Shown in pieces: positions 25,701 to 35,825 of a stretch of 64,000 nt of DNA; within the stretch, counting starts at the first letter, position 1; the number at the start of each line of letters is the position of its first letter. The notes beneath the pieces were generated by a model. The model made no database searches. It was not told where the DNA came from and worked only from the letters and a program-made list of their open reading frames with translations. Origin of the DNA: an uncultured Draconibacterium sp. (GTDB lineage Bacteria > Bacteroidota > Bacteroidia > Bacteroidales > Prolixibacteraceae); the NCBI RefSeq assembly GCF_963676735.1, contig NZ_OY781464.1:219001-283000 (forward strand), read 5' to 3'. Made by a program: the position numbers and the translations under genes.

Positions 25701-28025
25701 GCTGATACAACTGTTTATCTTGATGGCGACGGTATGGTTTCAATTGAATCGGGTTTTATTGATGATGGCTCGAGCGATGCCTGTGGAATTGATTCCCTTG
25801 CACTCGATATTACTTCATTTACCTGCGATAATATAGGGGTGAATCTGGTGGAGCTGTCAGTTTTCGATCCAAGTGGAAACAGAAATACCTGTTCGGCTAA
25901 TGTTACCGTGGTAGATACAATACCGCCAACAGTAATTTGTAAAAATTTAGCAATTAATCTGGGAGAATCATTAAGTATTGAAATCCAACCGGAAGATTTG
26001 GATAATGGCTCAAGCGATGCCTGTGGCATAGCGTCATACGCGCTAAGTAAAACTGTTTTTACGGGTGTTGATGTTGGAGTAAACCTGGTAGAACTCACCG
26101 TAACCGATATTCATGGAAACTCAGCAGTTTGCACCTCAACAGTTACGGTTCAGGATACTATTGCCCCGGAGCTGTGGTGCCAGAATGTAGGGGTAACACT
26201 TGATGAACAAGGCGAAACCCGCATTTATGCTGCATTTTTGCTCGACAGTGTTTACGATGCCGGAGGTATTGCCTCGTATACTGTTGATATAGATAAAATG
26301 GATTGTAGCCATGTAGGCAAAAACATTGTCACCCTAAGCGTTAAAGACTATGGAGGCAATGTAACCACCTGTACAGCCCAGGTAACCATAAACGATTTAT
26401 TTGCGCCATCTGTAGCTTGCCGCGATTTTGCAGTTGCCTTAAATGCCGAAGGTTTTGCCGAGGTACCGGCCGACAGTATTGATGCCGGATCAAGCGATGC
26501 CTGTGGTATTGCCGGTATGGAGTTGTCACAAACAGTATTTACCGCTTCCGATTTGGGCGAAAACACCGTAACCCTTTATGTAAGCGATGTAAATGGCAAT
26601 ACCGATAGCTGCCAGGCGGTAGTAAGGGTAACAGATAACATCGCACCTGTTGTTAATTGTAACCCGCTGGAAGTGTGGGTAAGCGATGAAAACGACTACG
26701 AACTAAGCCCGGCAGACCTTGCCGAACTGGCTGCCGGCAGCCTCGATAATGCCACGGAATTCGATAGCCTGACCATCGGGGTAAGTCCATCGGTATTTAG
26801 CTGCAGCCAGGCCGGCGATTCAGTAACAGTTGAAGTAATGGTTACCGATGAATCGGGCAATGAAAGCAGCTGTGAAACCAAAGTATATGTGAGTTATTTA
26901 CTTGCTGCGGAACTGGAAGATATTGAGGTAACTCTTGATTCGGGGCAGTGCGAAACAAGGGTTGATTACCCTGAGTTTTTCGCAAACGGCTGTGCCACAT
27001 TTACACTTGTTGACGGCTTGGGGGCCGATGGCCTTTTCCCTGTAGGAAGTACCGTTGAAAGCTGGGAAGTAGTTGCCGGCACCCAGGTAGATACTGTAAC
27101 ATTTGCCGTAATTGTAGAAGCTCCGAACCAGGTTCCAACACTTGATGCCACAGCTGATACCACCGTTGCCGAAGACCAGGTACCGGAGCTATTGCTGACA
27201 GGAATAAGTGCGGGCAACGATTGCCAGGCACAGGCGCTGACAGTAACAGCAAGCAGTATTACCGATGGCTTACTGGAAACCATAGCGGTAGACTATGAAG
27301 CCGGAAGTACAACAGCCGCACTTACCCTCTCGTTTATTGCCAACCAGAGTGGCGAGGCCGAGGTAGTGGTAACAGTGGAGGATGAAATGGGAGCAAGCAT
27401 TACCGATACATTTGTGGTAACTGTAAGCCCTGAAAATGATGCCCCGGAGCTGGTGAAAATGATTGAAGACCAGCAGCTCCAGGCCGAAGATGAGCTAATA
27501 GTTACATTGAGCAAAGTATTAGGCGAAGTATTTGCCGATGCCGATGGCGATGAGCTTAGCTGGACATTTATGCTTGCGGGCGACAGTATTCCTGCGTGGA
27601 TGACAACAGAAGAAACAGCCACAGAATATGTGCTTGATTTTACACCGATGCGGGCAGATACCGGTTGTTATACAATAGTAGTGCAGGTGAGCGACCCGGC
27701 CGGAGCAACAGCGCAGGATAGTTTTGAGCTTTGTGTAACAAGCATTCCTGTTGCAGTTGTTGATTTCGGCGAAAGTGTATTTGATGTAGTCATGTATCCT
27801 AACCCATCCAAAGGGATGGTACGTGTTGAGCTGGAGACAAGCTCGGGATCAGCAACAGAGGTATCGGTTAGTAATGTAGCCGGAGCAGAAGTTTTCCGCA
27901 GGTCATACCTTTCGGGCGATGCAATTCAGCTTGATTTATCAGGCCATGTGAGCGGCATGTACCTGGTACGTGTAGCACAGGATGGAAATCAGGTTATCCG
28001 AAAACTGATACTCGACAAACAGTAA
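22737..28025 (+). CDS. Giant secreted HYR-repeat protein with T9SS sorting domain, copy A
   Basis: 1762 residues. Signal peptide MNIRLLFMMIGMFALLSSSA, cleavage before Q. Two copies of a ~200-residue jelly-roll-like domain (FETDGEGSRYTSSTF near 30; FEQDGEGITYVSNTF near 380) flank a cadherin-like section. From about 560 to 1380 come roughly ten ~80-residue HYR/Ig-like repeats with the cycle DTxAPxxxCxDxTVYLDxxG, DNGSSDxCGI, FxCxEIGxNxVTLTVxDxxGN. Two cadherin-like modules (EVFADADGDELSWTF) and the T9SS type A tail VVMYPNPSKGMVRVELE ... RKLILDKQ end the protein. It is exported by Sec and then across the outer membrane, probably an adhesin or surface-layer component. The last ~674 codons are almost identical to those of the second giant gene. 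Confidence 0.9.
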   Translation: MNIRLLFMMIGMFALLSSSAQTVLLTEDFETDGEGSRYTSSTFSNCTNNDYFLRTNLNPYVCSTAGFGNALTNVQGSYFWVSEDIESVDNPNGTFATLTLNPVNVSGYTNISVSAFLAEGRADGMRWETDDKVEIQVSWDGGSYQTIGRFVGDNAFGGYLREDTNLDGLADGGASTVGLAFTNFTYSVLGGGTNLSVRIYLNAHDGTEELAFDQIIVRGDVGTPANYAPVLASIESSAIVFTEGDSPVTVSSTITVSDLDDTSLDSAFVEICTGFNPAEDVLSYSAVGGIVGSFDPLSGVLKLTGNSSLANYQTVLRSVQYQNINTTNPSNSYREICFSVHDGTDESNVQKRRITIMDVITELVCLPFGESFEQDGEGITYVSNTFDDSPNPDFFLRTNTQPGDHAESVSGIDGSYFWASEDVIGTATGNNPGVIEFAPLNIAGNSNYTFNILMGTSNHNGLRWEQTDNIILQYNIDGAGWNTFGLFQGDDPFGGDLRLDLDNDTDTVGGGGPYGDIVPNGSVDDFEFTFSGTGSEMKIRIVVEQDGGSEELVFDNIRISGDVSSSLSCSDTTVYLDNAGDVSIAPEYLTDVSTANCGVDSVLLDFYDFTCGELGDNTVTVTVYHSNTTTSTCSSIVTVVDTVAPQAICQDVAVFLDSFGATTIDSLTLNGGSSDNCSITMFSVDSTTFDCSEIGTNTVVLTVEDGSGNSALCSATVTVYDTIAPVAITTDTTVYLDVSGLAAVDSSFVNNGSSDVCGIATIAIDKSSFDCNEVGPNSITMTVTDVNGNSSVAMAVVTVKDTIAPNVIAHDTTLYLDSNGVAVLAAAEVDAGSIDNCSIDSMYLSQDTFDCSDIGMIAPPVALMEKSATLAPPMGVTVELTVVDENGNSNSDWFNVSVVDTVSPIAMCHDTLIYLDEWGVASLAPAMIDDGSYDNCSAVMLGVDSSNFDCSEIGANAVTLTVLDMYGNTAMCSASVTVVDTFAPVALCADTTVYLDGDGMVSIESGFIDDGSSDACGIDSLALDITSFTCDNIGVNLVELSVFDPSGNRNTCSANVTVVDTIPPTVICKNLAINLGESLSIEIQPEDLDNGSSDACGIASYALSKTVFTGVDVGVNLVELTVTDIHGNSAVCTSTVTVQDTIAPELWCQNVGVTLDEQGETRIYAAFLLDSVYDAGGIASYTVDIDKMDCSHVGKNIVTLSVKDYGGNVTTCTAQVTINDLFAPSVACRDFAVALNAEGFAEVPADSIDAGSSDACGIAGMELSQTVFTASDLGENTVTLYVSDVNGNTDSCQAVVRVTDNIAPVVNCNPLEVWVSDENDYELSPADLAELAAGSLDNATEFDSLTIGVSPSVFSCSQAGDSVTVEVMVTDESGNESSCETKVYVSYLLAAELEDIEVTLDSGQCETRVDYPEFFANGCATFTLVDGLGADGLFPVGSTVESWEVVAGTQVDTVTFAVIVEAPNQVPTLDATADTTVAEDQVPELLLTGISAGNDCQAQALTVTASSITDGLLETIAVDYEAGSTTAALTLSFIANQSGEAEVVVTVEDEMGASITDTFVVTVSPENDAPELVKMIEDQQLQAEDELIVTLSKVLGEVFADADGDELSWTFMLAGDSIPAWMTTEETATEYVLDFTPMRADTGCYTIVVQVSDPAGATAQDSFELCVTSIPVAVVDFGESVFDVVMYPNPSKGMVRVELETSSGSATEVSVSNVAGAEVFRRSYLSGDAIQLDLSGHVSGMYLVRVAQDGNQVIRKLILDKQ

Positions 28026-28060
28026 AGGTTCGAACTAACACCTATAAAAAAACAGGAACC
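26001..28060 (+). repeat. 2.06-kb near-identical direct repeat, copy A
   Basis: Begins GATAATGGCTCAAGCGATGC (26001) and continues to the terminator hairpin after the gene. Every position matches 33801-35860 at a constant offset of 7,800 bases with only scattered substitutions and no indel up to the A-run at the terminator. The translated tails differ at six residues. Confidence 0.95.
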
Positions 28061-28078
28061 AATAGGTTCCTGTTTTTT
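28046..28078 (+). terminator. Terminator of giant gene A
   Basis: AACAGGAACC / GGTTCCTGTT stem with an AATA loop and a T run; same stem as after the DHOD-like gene and giant gene B. Confidence 0.88.
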
Positions 28079-28150
28079 GTTTTATAAAGATTGTTAATTT
28101 TGAGAACTGTTCTTCGAATAGAAGCCTTGAGATTTGTAATCCGGTAAAAT

Positions 28151-29350
28151 ATGTTAAAGTCAAAACTCAATCTCCATTTATATAGTTTGTTGTTGGTAAT
28201 TACTCCGTTTCTGTTGCTTCAAAACTACTTACAGGATGCAATAGGGGAATTGTCACGACTAACCATAAGTATTTTCAACTTTGAAATTAAAATGATGCTG
28301 GTACTGGTAGCAGTAGTTAGTATTGTGCTCATTTATTTGATAATAAAAAATTTATCGCCAGGCAGAGTATTTGGTGTGTTGTTTGTCGGACTTCTGTTAT
28401 TTGTTGGCTACAATACAAGCGATTTCTACTTTAATCATCACTTTTACGATATTCAACACAACTGGCACTATTTTGCTTATGCCATTTTCTCGTTGTTGGC
28501 ATGGAAATACTATTTTCATCAAACACATAGTGCCGAAAAAACTATTTTGCGAACTTTCTTGTTAGCCCTGATTTTGTCGCTATGCGATGAAGTTATTCAG
28601 GTTTTTATCTCAAGCAGGGTATTTGATTTGTCTGATGTTGCTAAAGATTTATGGGGATGTATGATTGGTCAATTTGTCATTCATTTTATTCTTTTTGATA
28701 TGAAATACCTTACATTTAAAAAATTCTGGCAAAGAGGGATTAAAAACTGGATCAGGAATGGTTTGTTTTTACTAACTCTTGAATTATTTTTTGCCTGGAT
28801 TTTCTTAAATGTATCTTCCATATTATCAAATGCTATATATGTGTTACCTGTAATTCTGATTACTTTTGTTGTATTCTTTGCAGTTGCGTTTGTATTTCAA
28901 TTAGTGGGTAATTTAAGGTATCGCAAACTTACTTTAGGCGTAATTGGTTGCGGGTTTTTAATCGTATTTTTTACTTTTTTGTTTTCAGAACCAGATTTAG
29001 CAAGTAAGCATAAAAACCTTGTTGTTTATAAAAATATTCCCATTTTATATTTTGATGTAATGATTTTTCCAGATGGAATGGTAAGACCTGTTGACAAAAA
29101 GGTAGCTTTTAATAGCCGCGACAAACAAAAGATTAATTCAATAGGAGCAGATATTGTTATTTTAGGTACCGGTTCAAAAGGTAAGGGCGGAAAAGGTTAT
29201 CAAGACCAGGTTCCTGTTGAAATGTGTTATAACCACGAGAAAAACAAAGTTTATCAATTGATTAAGTTGCCAAATGAAGAAGCCTGTGTTTTATTTAATC
29301 GTTTAAAGCAGGAAAATAAAGAGGTATTAATGATAATGCATAACTCATGA
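28151..29350 (+). CDS. VanZ-like membrane protein
   Basis: 399 residues with about eight to nine hydrophobic segments (e.g. LYSLLLVITPFLLLQNYL, MMLVLVAVVSIVLIYLII). The VanZ-like domain lies in the first half: WHYFAYAIFSLLAWKYYF and the conserved LCDEVIQVFISSRVFDLSDV followed by DLWGCMIGQFV, matching the DE-Q-R-D-G pattern of VanZ proteins. A C-terminal ~110-residue soluble tail with GTGSKGKGGKGYQDQVPVEM is unusual. VanZ-type proteins are implicated in envelope and glycopeptide or lipid-like ligand handling; a specific role is not known. The stop overlaps the TPR gene start by four bases (ATGA), so the pair is coupled. Confidence 0.8.
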   Translation: MLKSKLNLHLYSLLLVITPFLLLQNYLQDAIGELSRLTISIFNFEIKMMLVLVAVVSIVLIYLIIKNLSPGRVFGVLFVGLLLFVGYNTSDFYFNHHFYDIQHNWHYFAYAIFSLLAWKYYFHQTHSAEKTILRTFLLALILSLCDEVIQVFISSRVFDLSDVAKDLWGCMIGQFVIHFILFDMKYLTFKKFWQRGIKNWIRNGLFLLTLELFFAWIFLNVSSILSNAIYVLPVILITFVVFFAVAFVFQLVGNLRYRKLTLGVIGCGFLIVFFTFLFSEPDLASKHKNLVVYKNIPILYFDVMIFPDGMVRPVDKKVAFNSRDKQKINSIGADIVILGTGSKGKGGKGYQDQVPVEMCYNHEKNKVYQLIKLPNEEACVLFNRLKQENKEVLMIMHNS

Positions 29351-30228
29351 AAGAGGATAGAGTAATATCAGCAATTATTATTGGCTTGTACATAATTTTA
29401 GCTCTTTTTGCTGTAGCCAGTACTTTTAATCCGGGATGGTTGCAAAAAATATCGGAACCCGGCAAAAATACTGAGGCATTGACCTTTATTGATAATGCAA
29501 ACCGGGAAATGTACAGTGGCAACTGGAAGGGGGCCGCAATGCAATACCAGCAAGCCTTAGTAATTGATGTCGATAATCGGGAAGCCTACGGGAATTTGGG
29601 TATTGCCTTAACTCGTTTGGGGCAGTTTTCGAAAGCAAAACAATGTTTTGAAAATGTAAAAAGGTTAAATCAGGGACTTGATTCGATGGCACAATTCAAT
29701 TACTTCGAAAGTATTGGGAACCTCGAAAAATCGATAGGCGATTACAATTTGCGGCAAAACAAAGAATATCATAAAAATTACCGGAAAGCACTTTCAGCTT
29801 ACAAAAAAGCAATTGTATTGATGCCGCATGAACCCATTTTGTATTACAAGTATGCCTACCTGTTAATGAAAGAGCAAAATGATAGTTTGGCTATTAAGTA
29901 TTTTAATGAAGGAATCTCAATAAATCTGAATAAAGATACTTATTACTACAGTGCTTTACTGACGGAATATTTACCTGCAATTGTTTCTGGAGACACTGAA
30001 ATTATTGAAAATATTGAACAGCTCTACCAGGAAAGAATAGCATGGGAACGGTTTGATACAGAATCCTTAAAAACTTTTCAAAAGGCTGATATTCGCTTAG
30101 GGAACGCATACTTTAATCTGGGAGTACTCTACAAAAGAAATGGTTTGAAACAACTGGCAGCTAAACAATTCGAATATGCTGTTAAGATAAATCCACAATT
30201 GTCGAATAATATAAACCGGATGAAATAG
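29347..30228 (+). CDS. TPR-repeat protein, membrane-anchored
   Basis: 293 residues. One N-terminal transmembrane segment or uncleaved signal (VISAIIIGLYIILALFAVAS), then tetratricopeptide repeats: WKGAAMQYQQALVIDVDN, AYGNLGIALTRLGQFSKA, ALSAYKKAIVLMPHEPILYY, DSLAIKYFNEGISIN and a final AYFNLGVLYKRNGLKQLAAK. It is translated from an ATGA overlap with the VanZ-like gene, suggesting that the two products work together at the membrane. The pair sits between the two giant HYR genes, inside the interval bounded by the 2-kb direct repeats. Confidence 0.85.
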   Translation: MKEDRVISAIIIGLYIILALFAVASTFNPGWLQKISEPGKNTEALTFIDNANREMYSGNWKGAAMQYQQALVIDVDNREAYGNLGIALTRLGQFSKAKQCFENVKRLNQGLDSMAQFNYFESIGNLEKSIGDYNLRQNKEYHKNYRKALSAYKKAIVLMPHEPILYYKYAYLLMKEQNDSLAIKYFNEGISINLNKDTYYYSALLTEYLPAIVSGDTEIIENIEQLYQERIAWERFDTESLKTFQKADIRLGNAYFNLGVLYKRNGLKQLAAKQFEYAVKINPQLSNNINRMK

Positions 30229-30566
30229 GATTTTATCTGAAATTATAACTACCCTTTTAATGATTGGTTGGTGCTATTATTTGTTTTATTGTGGAGTAAT
30301 GGTAACGGGCGTTTAGTCGAAATCATTTTACCAAATGATTATAAAAAATTATTGCTAATACTATTTTGTTAATTATTATGAAGTAGTTATTGCGCATCTG
30401 TTCATTATGGATTAGAGAATTATAAGCAATTTTAACCTCTCTTATCAGTATGGCAAATGATTTTGGCCTTATTATATTTTGTATAATAGTGGCGAAATTC
30501 GGGGATGCTTCTATGTCCTTATCTTTCTATTATGTTAGTATGTGTACAAACCACAAAATTCAAAAA
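30229..30566. other. AT-rich intergenic region upstream of giant gene B
   Basis: 338 bases without a supported gene. An upstream in-frame ATG at 30450 would extend the next gene by 39 residues, but this extension has no counterpart in copy A and would bury the signal peptide. Confidence 0.5.
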
Positions 30567-33500
30567 ATGAAAAAAAAATTACTTTTTTTTATGCTGCTAT
30601 TTTGTAGCATAAGTGTGCTGAGGGCACAAGAAAACTTTACAAATCCTATTGATATTGGAGTGTTGACAGGAAATTATGATTGTGGACAGGTTCCTTTTTC
30701 AGATACACGCTACACTCCGTCTTATGCTGATGATATCAATAATCCTAATCCTGATGTATTTTATAAATTTCAAGTATCGAGCAGGGCTACTGTAGAAATG
30801 GATATGTGTGATGCCAACTTTGATACTTATATATATTTGTATAATTCTTCTCAAACAAGAATTGCAGCTAATGACGATAGTGGTATCTGCGGGTCAACGG
30901 CAAGCTATTTAAGTCAAACCGTTGATGCAGGTACCTATTATATTATTTGCGAAGGATATAGTTCAGGGTCTGGCACTTATACGCTTGACGTTTATATTTC
31001 AAACGCAGCGCCTGTGCCTGATGTTGATCCACTTCCTACAATAAGCGGAGAATGCTCGGCAACTGTTGCAGGTCCACCACCTACTGCAACCGATGAATGT
31101 GATGGTACTATTACTGGCACAACCACAAGTCCGTTAACCTATAATTCGCCCGGAACTTATACCGTAGTCTGGCAATATTCTGATGGTGTTGATGTAACCA
31201 CCCAAAACCAAACAGTTATTGTAACTGATAATACTGACCCGGTTCCGGATTTGGAAACATTGCCTGATGTGTTGGGAGAGTGTTCTGCTACAGTGTCAAC
31301 AGTGCCAACTGCCACAGATAATTGTTCCGGAACCCTTAATGGTACAACTTCAGATCCTCTTACTTACAATACCCAGGGAACACATGTTGTAACGTGGAAC
31401 TTTAATGATGGGAATGGTAACGTAGTAAATCAAAACCAGAACGTGATTATTGATGATATAACTGACCCGCTGGCCGTGGCAAAAGATATAACTGTATATC
31501 TTGATGCTACAGGAAGCGTATCCATTGATTCGTCAGATATCAATAATGGGTCTTCCGATAACTGCGCCATTGCTGCCATTTCTCTTGATAAAGAAAATTT
31601 TAGTTGTAGCGATGTGGGCGATAACACTGTTGCGGTTACCGTTACAGATATTGGAGGAAACTCTGCAGAAGCCACGGCAACAGTAACAGTGGAAGATAAT
31701 ATTTTGCCTACCGTACTTGCCAATAATGCTCTTGTGTTTCTGAATACTAATGGGTTGGCAACTTTGAGTGCAGCCGCAGTTGATGCTGGCTCGTATGATA
31801 ATTGTGGTATAGACACCATGTATCTTTCGCAAGATACATTTTATTGCGATGATGTTGGTGGAATGCCGCCGGTGGCTGTAGGCGAAAAAAGTGGGCAGAT
31901 TGATGTGCCTCCCGCGGGAGTACCTGTACAATTAACAGTTGTTGATGAACATGGGAATAGTAACAGCGATTGGTTCTATGTTAGTGTGCTGGATACCGTA
32001 TCGCCGACAGCCTTGTGCCATGATACAACAATTTATCTTGATGAAATGGGAGTGGCAAGCCTTATGCCTGAGATGATTGATGGTGGTTCTTTTGACAATT
32101 GCGATATTGCGCTACTTGGTATTGACAGTAGTAGCTTTGATTGTAGTGATATAGGAGCTAATCTGGTAACATTAACCGTTGAGGACGTGAATGGAAACAG
32201 GTCATCATGTGTTGCCAGTATAACTGTTGCAGATACTATTTCTCCCAACTTAGAATGTTCAGATATAGTTGTTGAATCAGATGCAGATGCTTGTGGCACA
32301 ATTGTTTATTACAATAAAATTATTTTTTCGGCAGATTTTACGAATGGGCAGGTTGCTACAAGCTGTGAAGATTGGCAGGCTTTTAGGGCAAGTTTATTGG
32401 CCGATTATACCTACGAAAAATTAACAATCAAGGGATCTTTTGATGCCGAAGGAGTTTCTGTAACGGATAGTGAAAAGGTACAGCAAATTGCTAATGCACT
32501 CCGCGCTGGAACTGATGTTACTGTTAACGACGCAGAACGAGTGTGGAGAGTTGGATCCTGTGGTTCAGGGATTGAACTCAGTGCTGCGGGAAGTATTTGC
32601 TCATGTCCTTCTGATGAATATATTGTTCGGCCATGCATTGGAAATAGTAACTGGGGAGGAGCAGGAACAGCAACTTGTAACGGCCCAACGCAGACTATTA
32701 GTGTAGAGTTTGAAATTACCCAAAGTATATCAGATGAAGATAACTGTGATGTTGAAAGTGTAGTTTATTTGCCGGAAGACGGTTCTTTTTTGCCGGTGGG
32801 AGAAACCACAGTAATAAAAACAATAACTGATCAATCGGGAAATTCCTCACAATGCGAATTTACCGTTACCGTAGAAGACCGCACAGCCCCAACTGTTTTG
32901 GCTAATGATACACTGTTGTTTCTCGATGCGGATGGATTGGTAGCTTTAAGTGCAGCCGGAGCTGATGACGGTTCGTTTGATAACTGCAATATCGATACGA
33001 TGTACCTCTCTCGGGATACATTTGACTGTGATGATGTTGGTGGAATGCCACCGGCAGTGGTGGAAGAAAAGAGTGGGCAGATAGATGCACCTCTTATGGG
33101 AGTTCCCGTGGAATTAACCGTTGTTGATGAACATGGAAATAGCAGCAGCGACTGGTTTTATGTAAGTGTGTTGGATACTGTATCTCCAAACGCCCTTTGT
33201 CATGATACTACAATTTATCTTGACGATGAGGGTATGGCAAGTCTTACTCCGGTCATGATTGATAATGGTTCTAACGACAATTGTGGCATTGCCATGCTTA
33301 GTATCGACAGTAGTAGCTTTGATTGCAGTGAAATAGGAACAAACCTGGTCACGCTAACTGTGGAAGATGTTAACGGAAATTATTCTTCATGTATGGCAAC
33401 CGTGACTGTTGCCGATAGTTTAAAACCAATTGCTGTAGTTAATAATCCAACAATTTATTTAGATGCAAATGGAGAGGCGACACTAACCGCATCTGAAGTT

Positions 33501-35825
33501 GATGCCGGATCTGCGGATAATTGTGGCATTGACACGATGTATTTATCACGTGATACTTTTTACTGTGATGATATCGGAAGTGGAGTTCAACAGGAGGTAA
33601 GTTTAAAAAGTGCAGAATTTTTTCCTCCTACTACAGGTAGCGTTCCGGTAACTTTTACTGTAGTTGATGTCAACGGCAACAGTTCTTCCAATATCTCATG
33701 GGTAAATGTTCAGGACACAATTACTCCTTTTGCTATTTGTAAAGACACTGTATTGTTTCTGGGAGAAGATGGAGTTGCTTCTTTAGACTCTTCAGATTTA
33801 GATAATGGCTCAAGCGATGCCTGTGGCATAGCGTCATACGCGCTAAGTAAAACTGTTTTTACGGGTGTTGATGTTGGAGTAAACGTGGTAGAACTCACCG
33901 TAACCGATATTCATGGAAACTCAGCAGTTTGCACGTCAACAGTTACAGTTCAGGATACTATTGCCCCGGAGCTGTGGTGCCAGAATGTAGGGGTAACACT
34001 TGATGAACAAGGCGAAACCCGCATTTATGCTGCATTTTTGCTCGACAGTGTTTACGATGCCGGAGGTATTGCCTCGTATACTGTTGATATAGATAAAATG
34101 GATTGTAGCCATGTAGGCAAAAACATTGTCACCCTAAGCGTTAAAGACTATGGAGGCAATGTAACCACCTGTACAGCCCAGGTAACCATAAACGATTTAT
34201 TTGCGCCATCTGTAGCTTGCCGCGATTTTGCAGTTGCCTTAAATGCCGAAGGTTTTGCCGAGGTACCGGCCGACAGTATTGATGCCGGATCAAGCGATGC
34301 CTGTGGTATTGCCGGCATGGAGTTGTCGCAAACAGTATTTACCGCTTCCGATTTGGGCGAAAACACCGTAACCCTTTATGTAAGCGATGTAAATGGCAAT
34401 ACCGATAGCTGCCAGGCGGTAGTAAGGGTAACAGATAACATCGCACCTGTTGTTACTTGTAACCCGCTGGAAGTGTGGGTAAGCGATGAAAACGACTACG
34501 AACTAAGCCCGGCAGACCTTGCAGAACTGGCTGCCGGCAGCCTCGATAATGCCACGGAATTCGATAGCCTGACCATCGGGGTAAGTCCATCGGTATTTAG
34601 CTGCAGCCAGGCCGGCGATTCAGTAACAGTTGAAGTAATGGTTACCGATGAATCGGGCAATGAAAGCAGCTGTGAAACCAAAGTATATGTGAGTTATTTA
34701 CTTGCTGCGGAACTGGAAGATATTGAGGTAACTCTTGATTCGGGGCAGTGCGAAACAAGGGTTGATTACCCTGAGTTTTTCGCAAACGGCTGTGCCACAT
34801 TTACACTTGTTGACGGCTTGGGGGCTGATGGCCTTTTCCCTGTAGGAAGTACCGTTGAAAGCTGGGAAGTAGTTGCCGGCACCCAGGTAGATACTGTAAC
34901 ATTTGCCGTAATTGTAGAAGCTCTTAACCAGGTTCCAACACTTGATGCCACAGCAGATACCACCGTTGCCGAAGATCAGGTACCGGAGCTATTGCTGACA
35001 GGAATAAGTGCGGGCAACGATTGCCAGGCACAGGCGCTGACAGTAACAGCAAGCAGTATTACCGATGGCTTACTGGAAACCATAGCGGTAGACTATGAAG
35101 CCGGAAGTACAACAGCCGCACTTACCCTCTCGTTTATTGCCAACCAGAGTGGCGAGGCCGAGGTAGTGGTAACAGTGGAGGATGAAATGGGAGCAAGCAT
35201 TACCGATACATTTGTGGTAACTGTAAGCCCTGAAAATGATGCCCCGGAGCTGGTGAAAATGATTGAAGACCAGCAGCTCCAGGCCGAAGATGAGCTAAGA
35301 GTTACATTGAGCAAAGTATTAGGCGAAGTATTTGCCGATGCCGATGGCGATGAGCTCAGCTGGACATTTATGCTTGCGGGCGACAGTATTCCTGCGTGGA
35401 TGACAACAGAAGAAACAGCCACAGAATATGTGCTTGATTTTACACCGATGCGGGCAGATACCGGTTGTTATACAATAGTAGTGCAGGTGAGCGACCCATC
35501 CGGAGCAACAGCGCAGGATAGTTTTGAGCTTTGTGTAACAAGCATTCCTGTTGCAGTTGTTGATTTCGGCGAAAGTGTATTTGATGTAGTCATGTATCCA
35601 AACCCATCCAAAGGGATGGTACGTGTTGAGCTGGAGACAAGCTCGGGAGCAGCAACAGAGGTATCGGTTAGTAATGTAGCCGGAGCAGAAGTTTTCCGCA
35701 GGTCATACCTTTCGGGCGATGCAATTCAGCTTGATTTATCAGGCCATGTGAGCGGCATGTACCTGGTACGTGTAGCACAGGATGGAAATCAGGTTATCCG
35801 AAAACTGATACTCGACAAACAGTAA
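30567..35825 (+). CDS. Giant secreted HYR-repeat protein with T9SS sorting domain, copy B
   Basis: 1752 residues from the ATG at 30567, chosen because it starts a clean signal peptide (MKKKLLFFMLLFCSISVLRA, cut before Q). The N-terminus differs from copy A: a pre-peptidase-C-like domain (VFYKFQVSSRATVEMDM, about 60-150), then two GECSATV-type repeats, then HYR repeats as in copy A. An insertion around residue 620-720 reads like a thrombospondin/dockerin-type linker with paired cysteines (SICSCPSDEYIVRPC). The last ~674 residues, including cadherin-like modules and the T9SS type A tail, are 99% identical to copy A, with six substitutions. Likely a surface adhesin whose N-terminal binding domains have been exchanged. 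Confidence 0.9.
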   Translation: MKKKLLFFMLLFCSISVLRAQENFTNPIDIGVLTGNYDCGQVPFSDTRYTPSYADDINNPNPDVFYKFQVSSRATVEMDMCDANFDTYIYLYNSSQTRIAANDDSGICGSTASYLSQTVDAGTYYIICEGYSSGSGTYTLDVYISNAAPVPDVDPLPTISGECSATVAGPPPTATDECDGTITGTTTSPLTYNSPGTYTVVWQYSDGVDVTTQNQTVIVTDNTDPVPDLETLPDVLGECSATVSTVPTATDNCSGTLNGTTSDPLTYNTQGTHVVTWNFNDGNGNVVNQNQNVIIDDITDPLAVAKDITVYLDATGSVSIDSSDINNGSSDNCAIAAISLDKENFSCSDVGDNTVAVTVTDIGGNSAEATATVTVEDNILPTVLANNALVFLNTNGLATLSAAAVDAGSYDNCGIDTMYLSQDTFYCDDVGGMPPVAVGEKSGQIDVPPAGVPVQLTVVDEHGNSNSDWFYVSVLDTVSPTALCHDTTIYLDEMGVASLMPEMIDGGSFDNCDIALLGIDSSSFDCSDIGANLVTLTVEDVNGNRSSCVASITVADTISPNLECSDIVVESDADACGTIVYYNKIIFSADFTNGQVATSCEDWQAFRASLLADYTYEKLTIKGSFDAEGVSVTDSEKVQQIANALRAGTDVTVNDAERVWRVGSCGSGIELSAAGSICSCPSDEYIVRPCIGNSNWGGAGTATCNGPTQTISVEFEITQSISDEDNCDVESVVYLPEDGSFLPVGETTVIKTITDQSGNSSQCEFTVTVEDRTAPTVLANDTLLFLDADGLVALSAAGADDGSFDNCNIDTMYLSRDTFDCDDVGGMPPAVVEEKSGQIDAPLMGVPVELTVVDEHGNSSSDWFYVSVLDTVSPNALCHDTTIYLDDEGMASLTPVMIDNGSNDNCGIAMLSIDSSSFDCSEIGTNLVTLTVEDVNGNYSSCMATVTVADSLKPIAVVNNPTIYLDANGEATLTASEVDAGSADNCGIDTMYLSRDTFYCDDIGSGVQQEVSLKSAEFFPPTTGSVPVTFTVVDVNGNSSSNISWVNVQDTITPFAICKDTVLFLGEDGVASLDSSDLDNGSSDACGIASYALSKTVFTGVDVGVNVVELTVTDIHGNSAVCTSTVTVQDTIAPELWCQNVGVTLDEQGETRIYAAFLLDSVYDAGGIASYTVDIDKMDCSHVGKNIVTLSVKDYGGNVTTCTAQVTINDLFAPSVACRDFAVALNAEGFAEVPADSIDAGSSDACGIAGMELSQTVFTASDLGENTVTLYVSDVNGNTDSCQAVVRVTDNIAPVVTCNPLEVWVSDENDYELSPADLAELAAGSLDNATEFDSLTIGVSPSVFSCSQAGDSVTVEVMVTDESGNESSCETKVYVSYLLAAELEDIEVTLDSGQCETRVDYPEFFANGCATFTLVDGLGADGLFPVGSTVESWEVVAGTQVDTVTFAVIVEALNQVPTLDATADTTVAEDQVPELLLTGISAGNDCQAQALTVTASSITDGLLETIAVDYEAGSTTAALTLSFIANQSGEAEVVVTVEDEMGASITDTFVVTVSPENDAPELVKMIEDQQLQAEDELRVTLSKVLGEVFADADGDELSWTFMLAGDSIPAWMTTEETATEYVLDFTPMRADTGCYTIVVQVSDPSGATAQDSFELCVTSIPVAVVDFGESVFDVVMYPNPSKGMVRVELETSSGAATEVSVSNVAGAEVFRRSYLSGDAIQLDLSGHVSGMYLVRVAQDGNQVIRKLILDKQ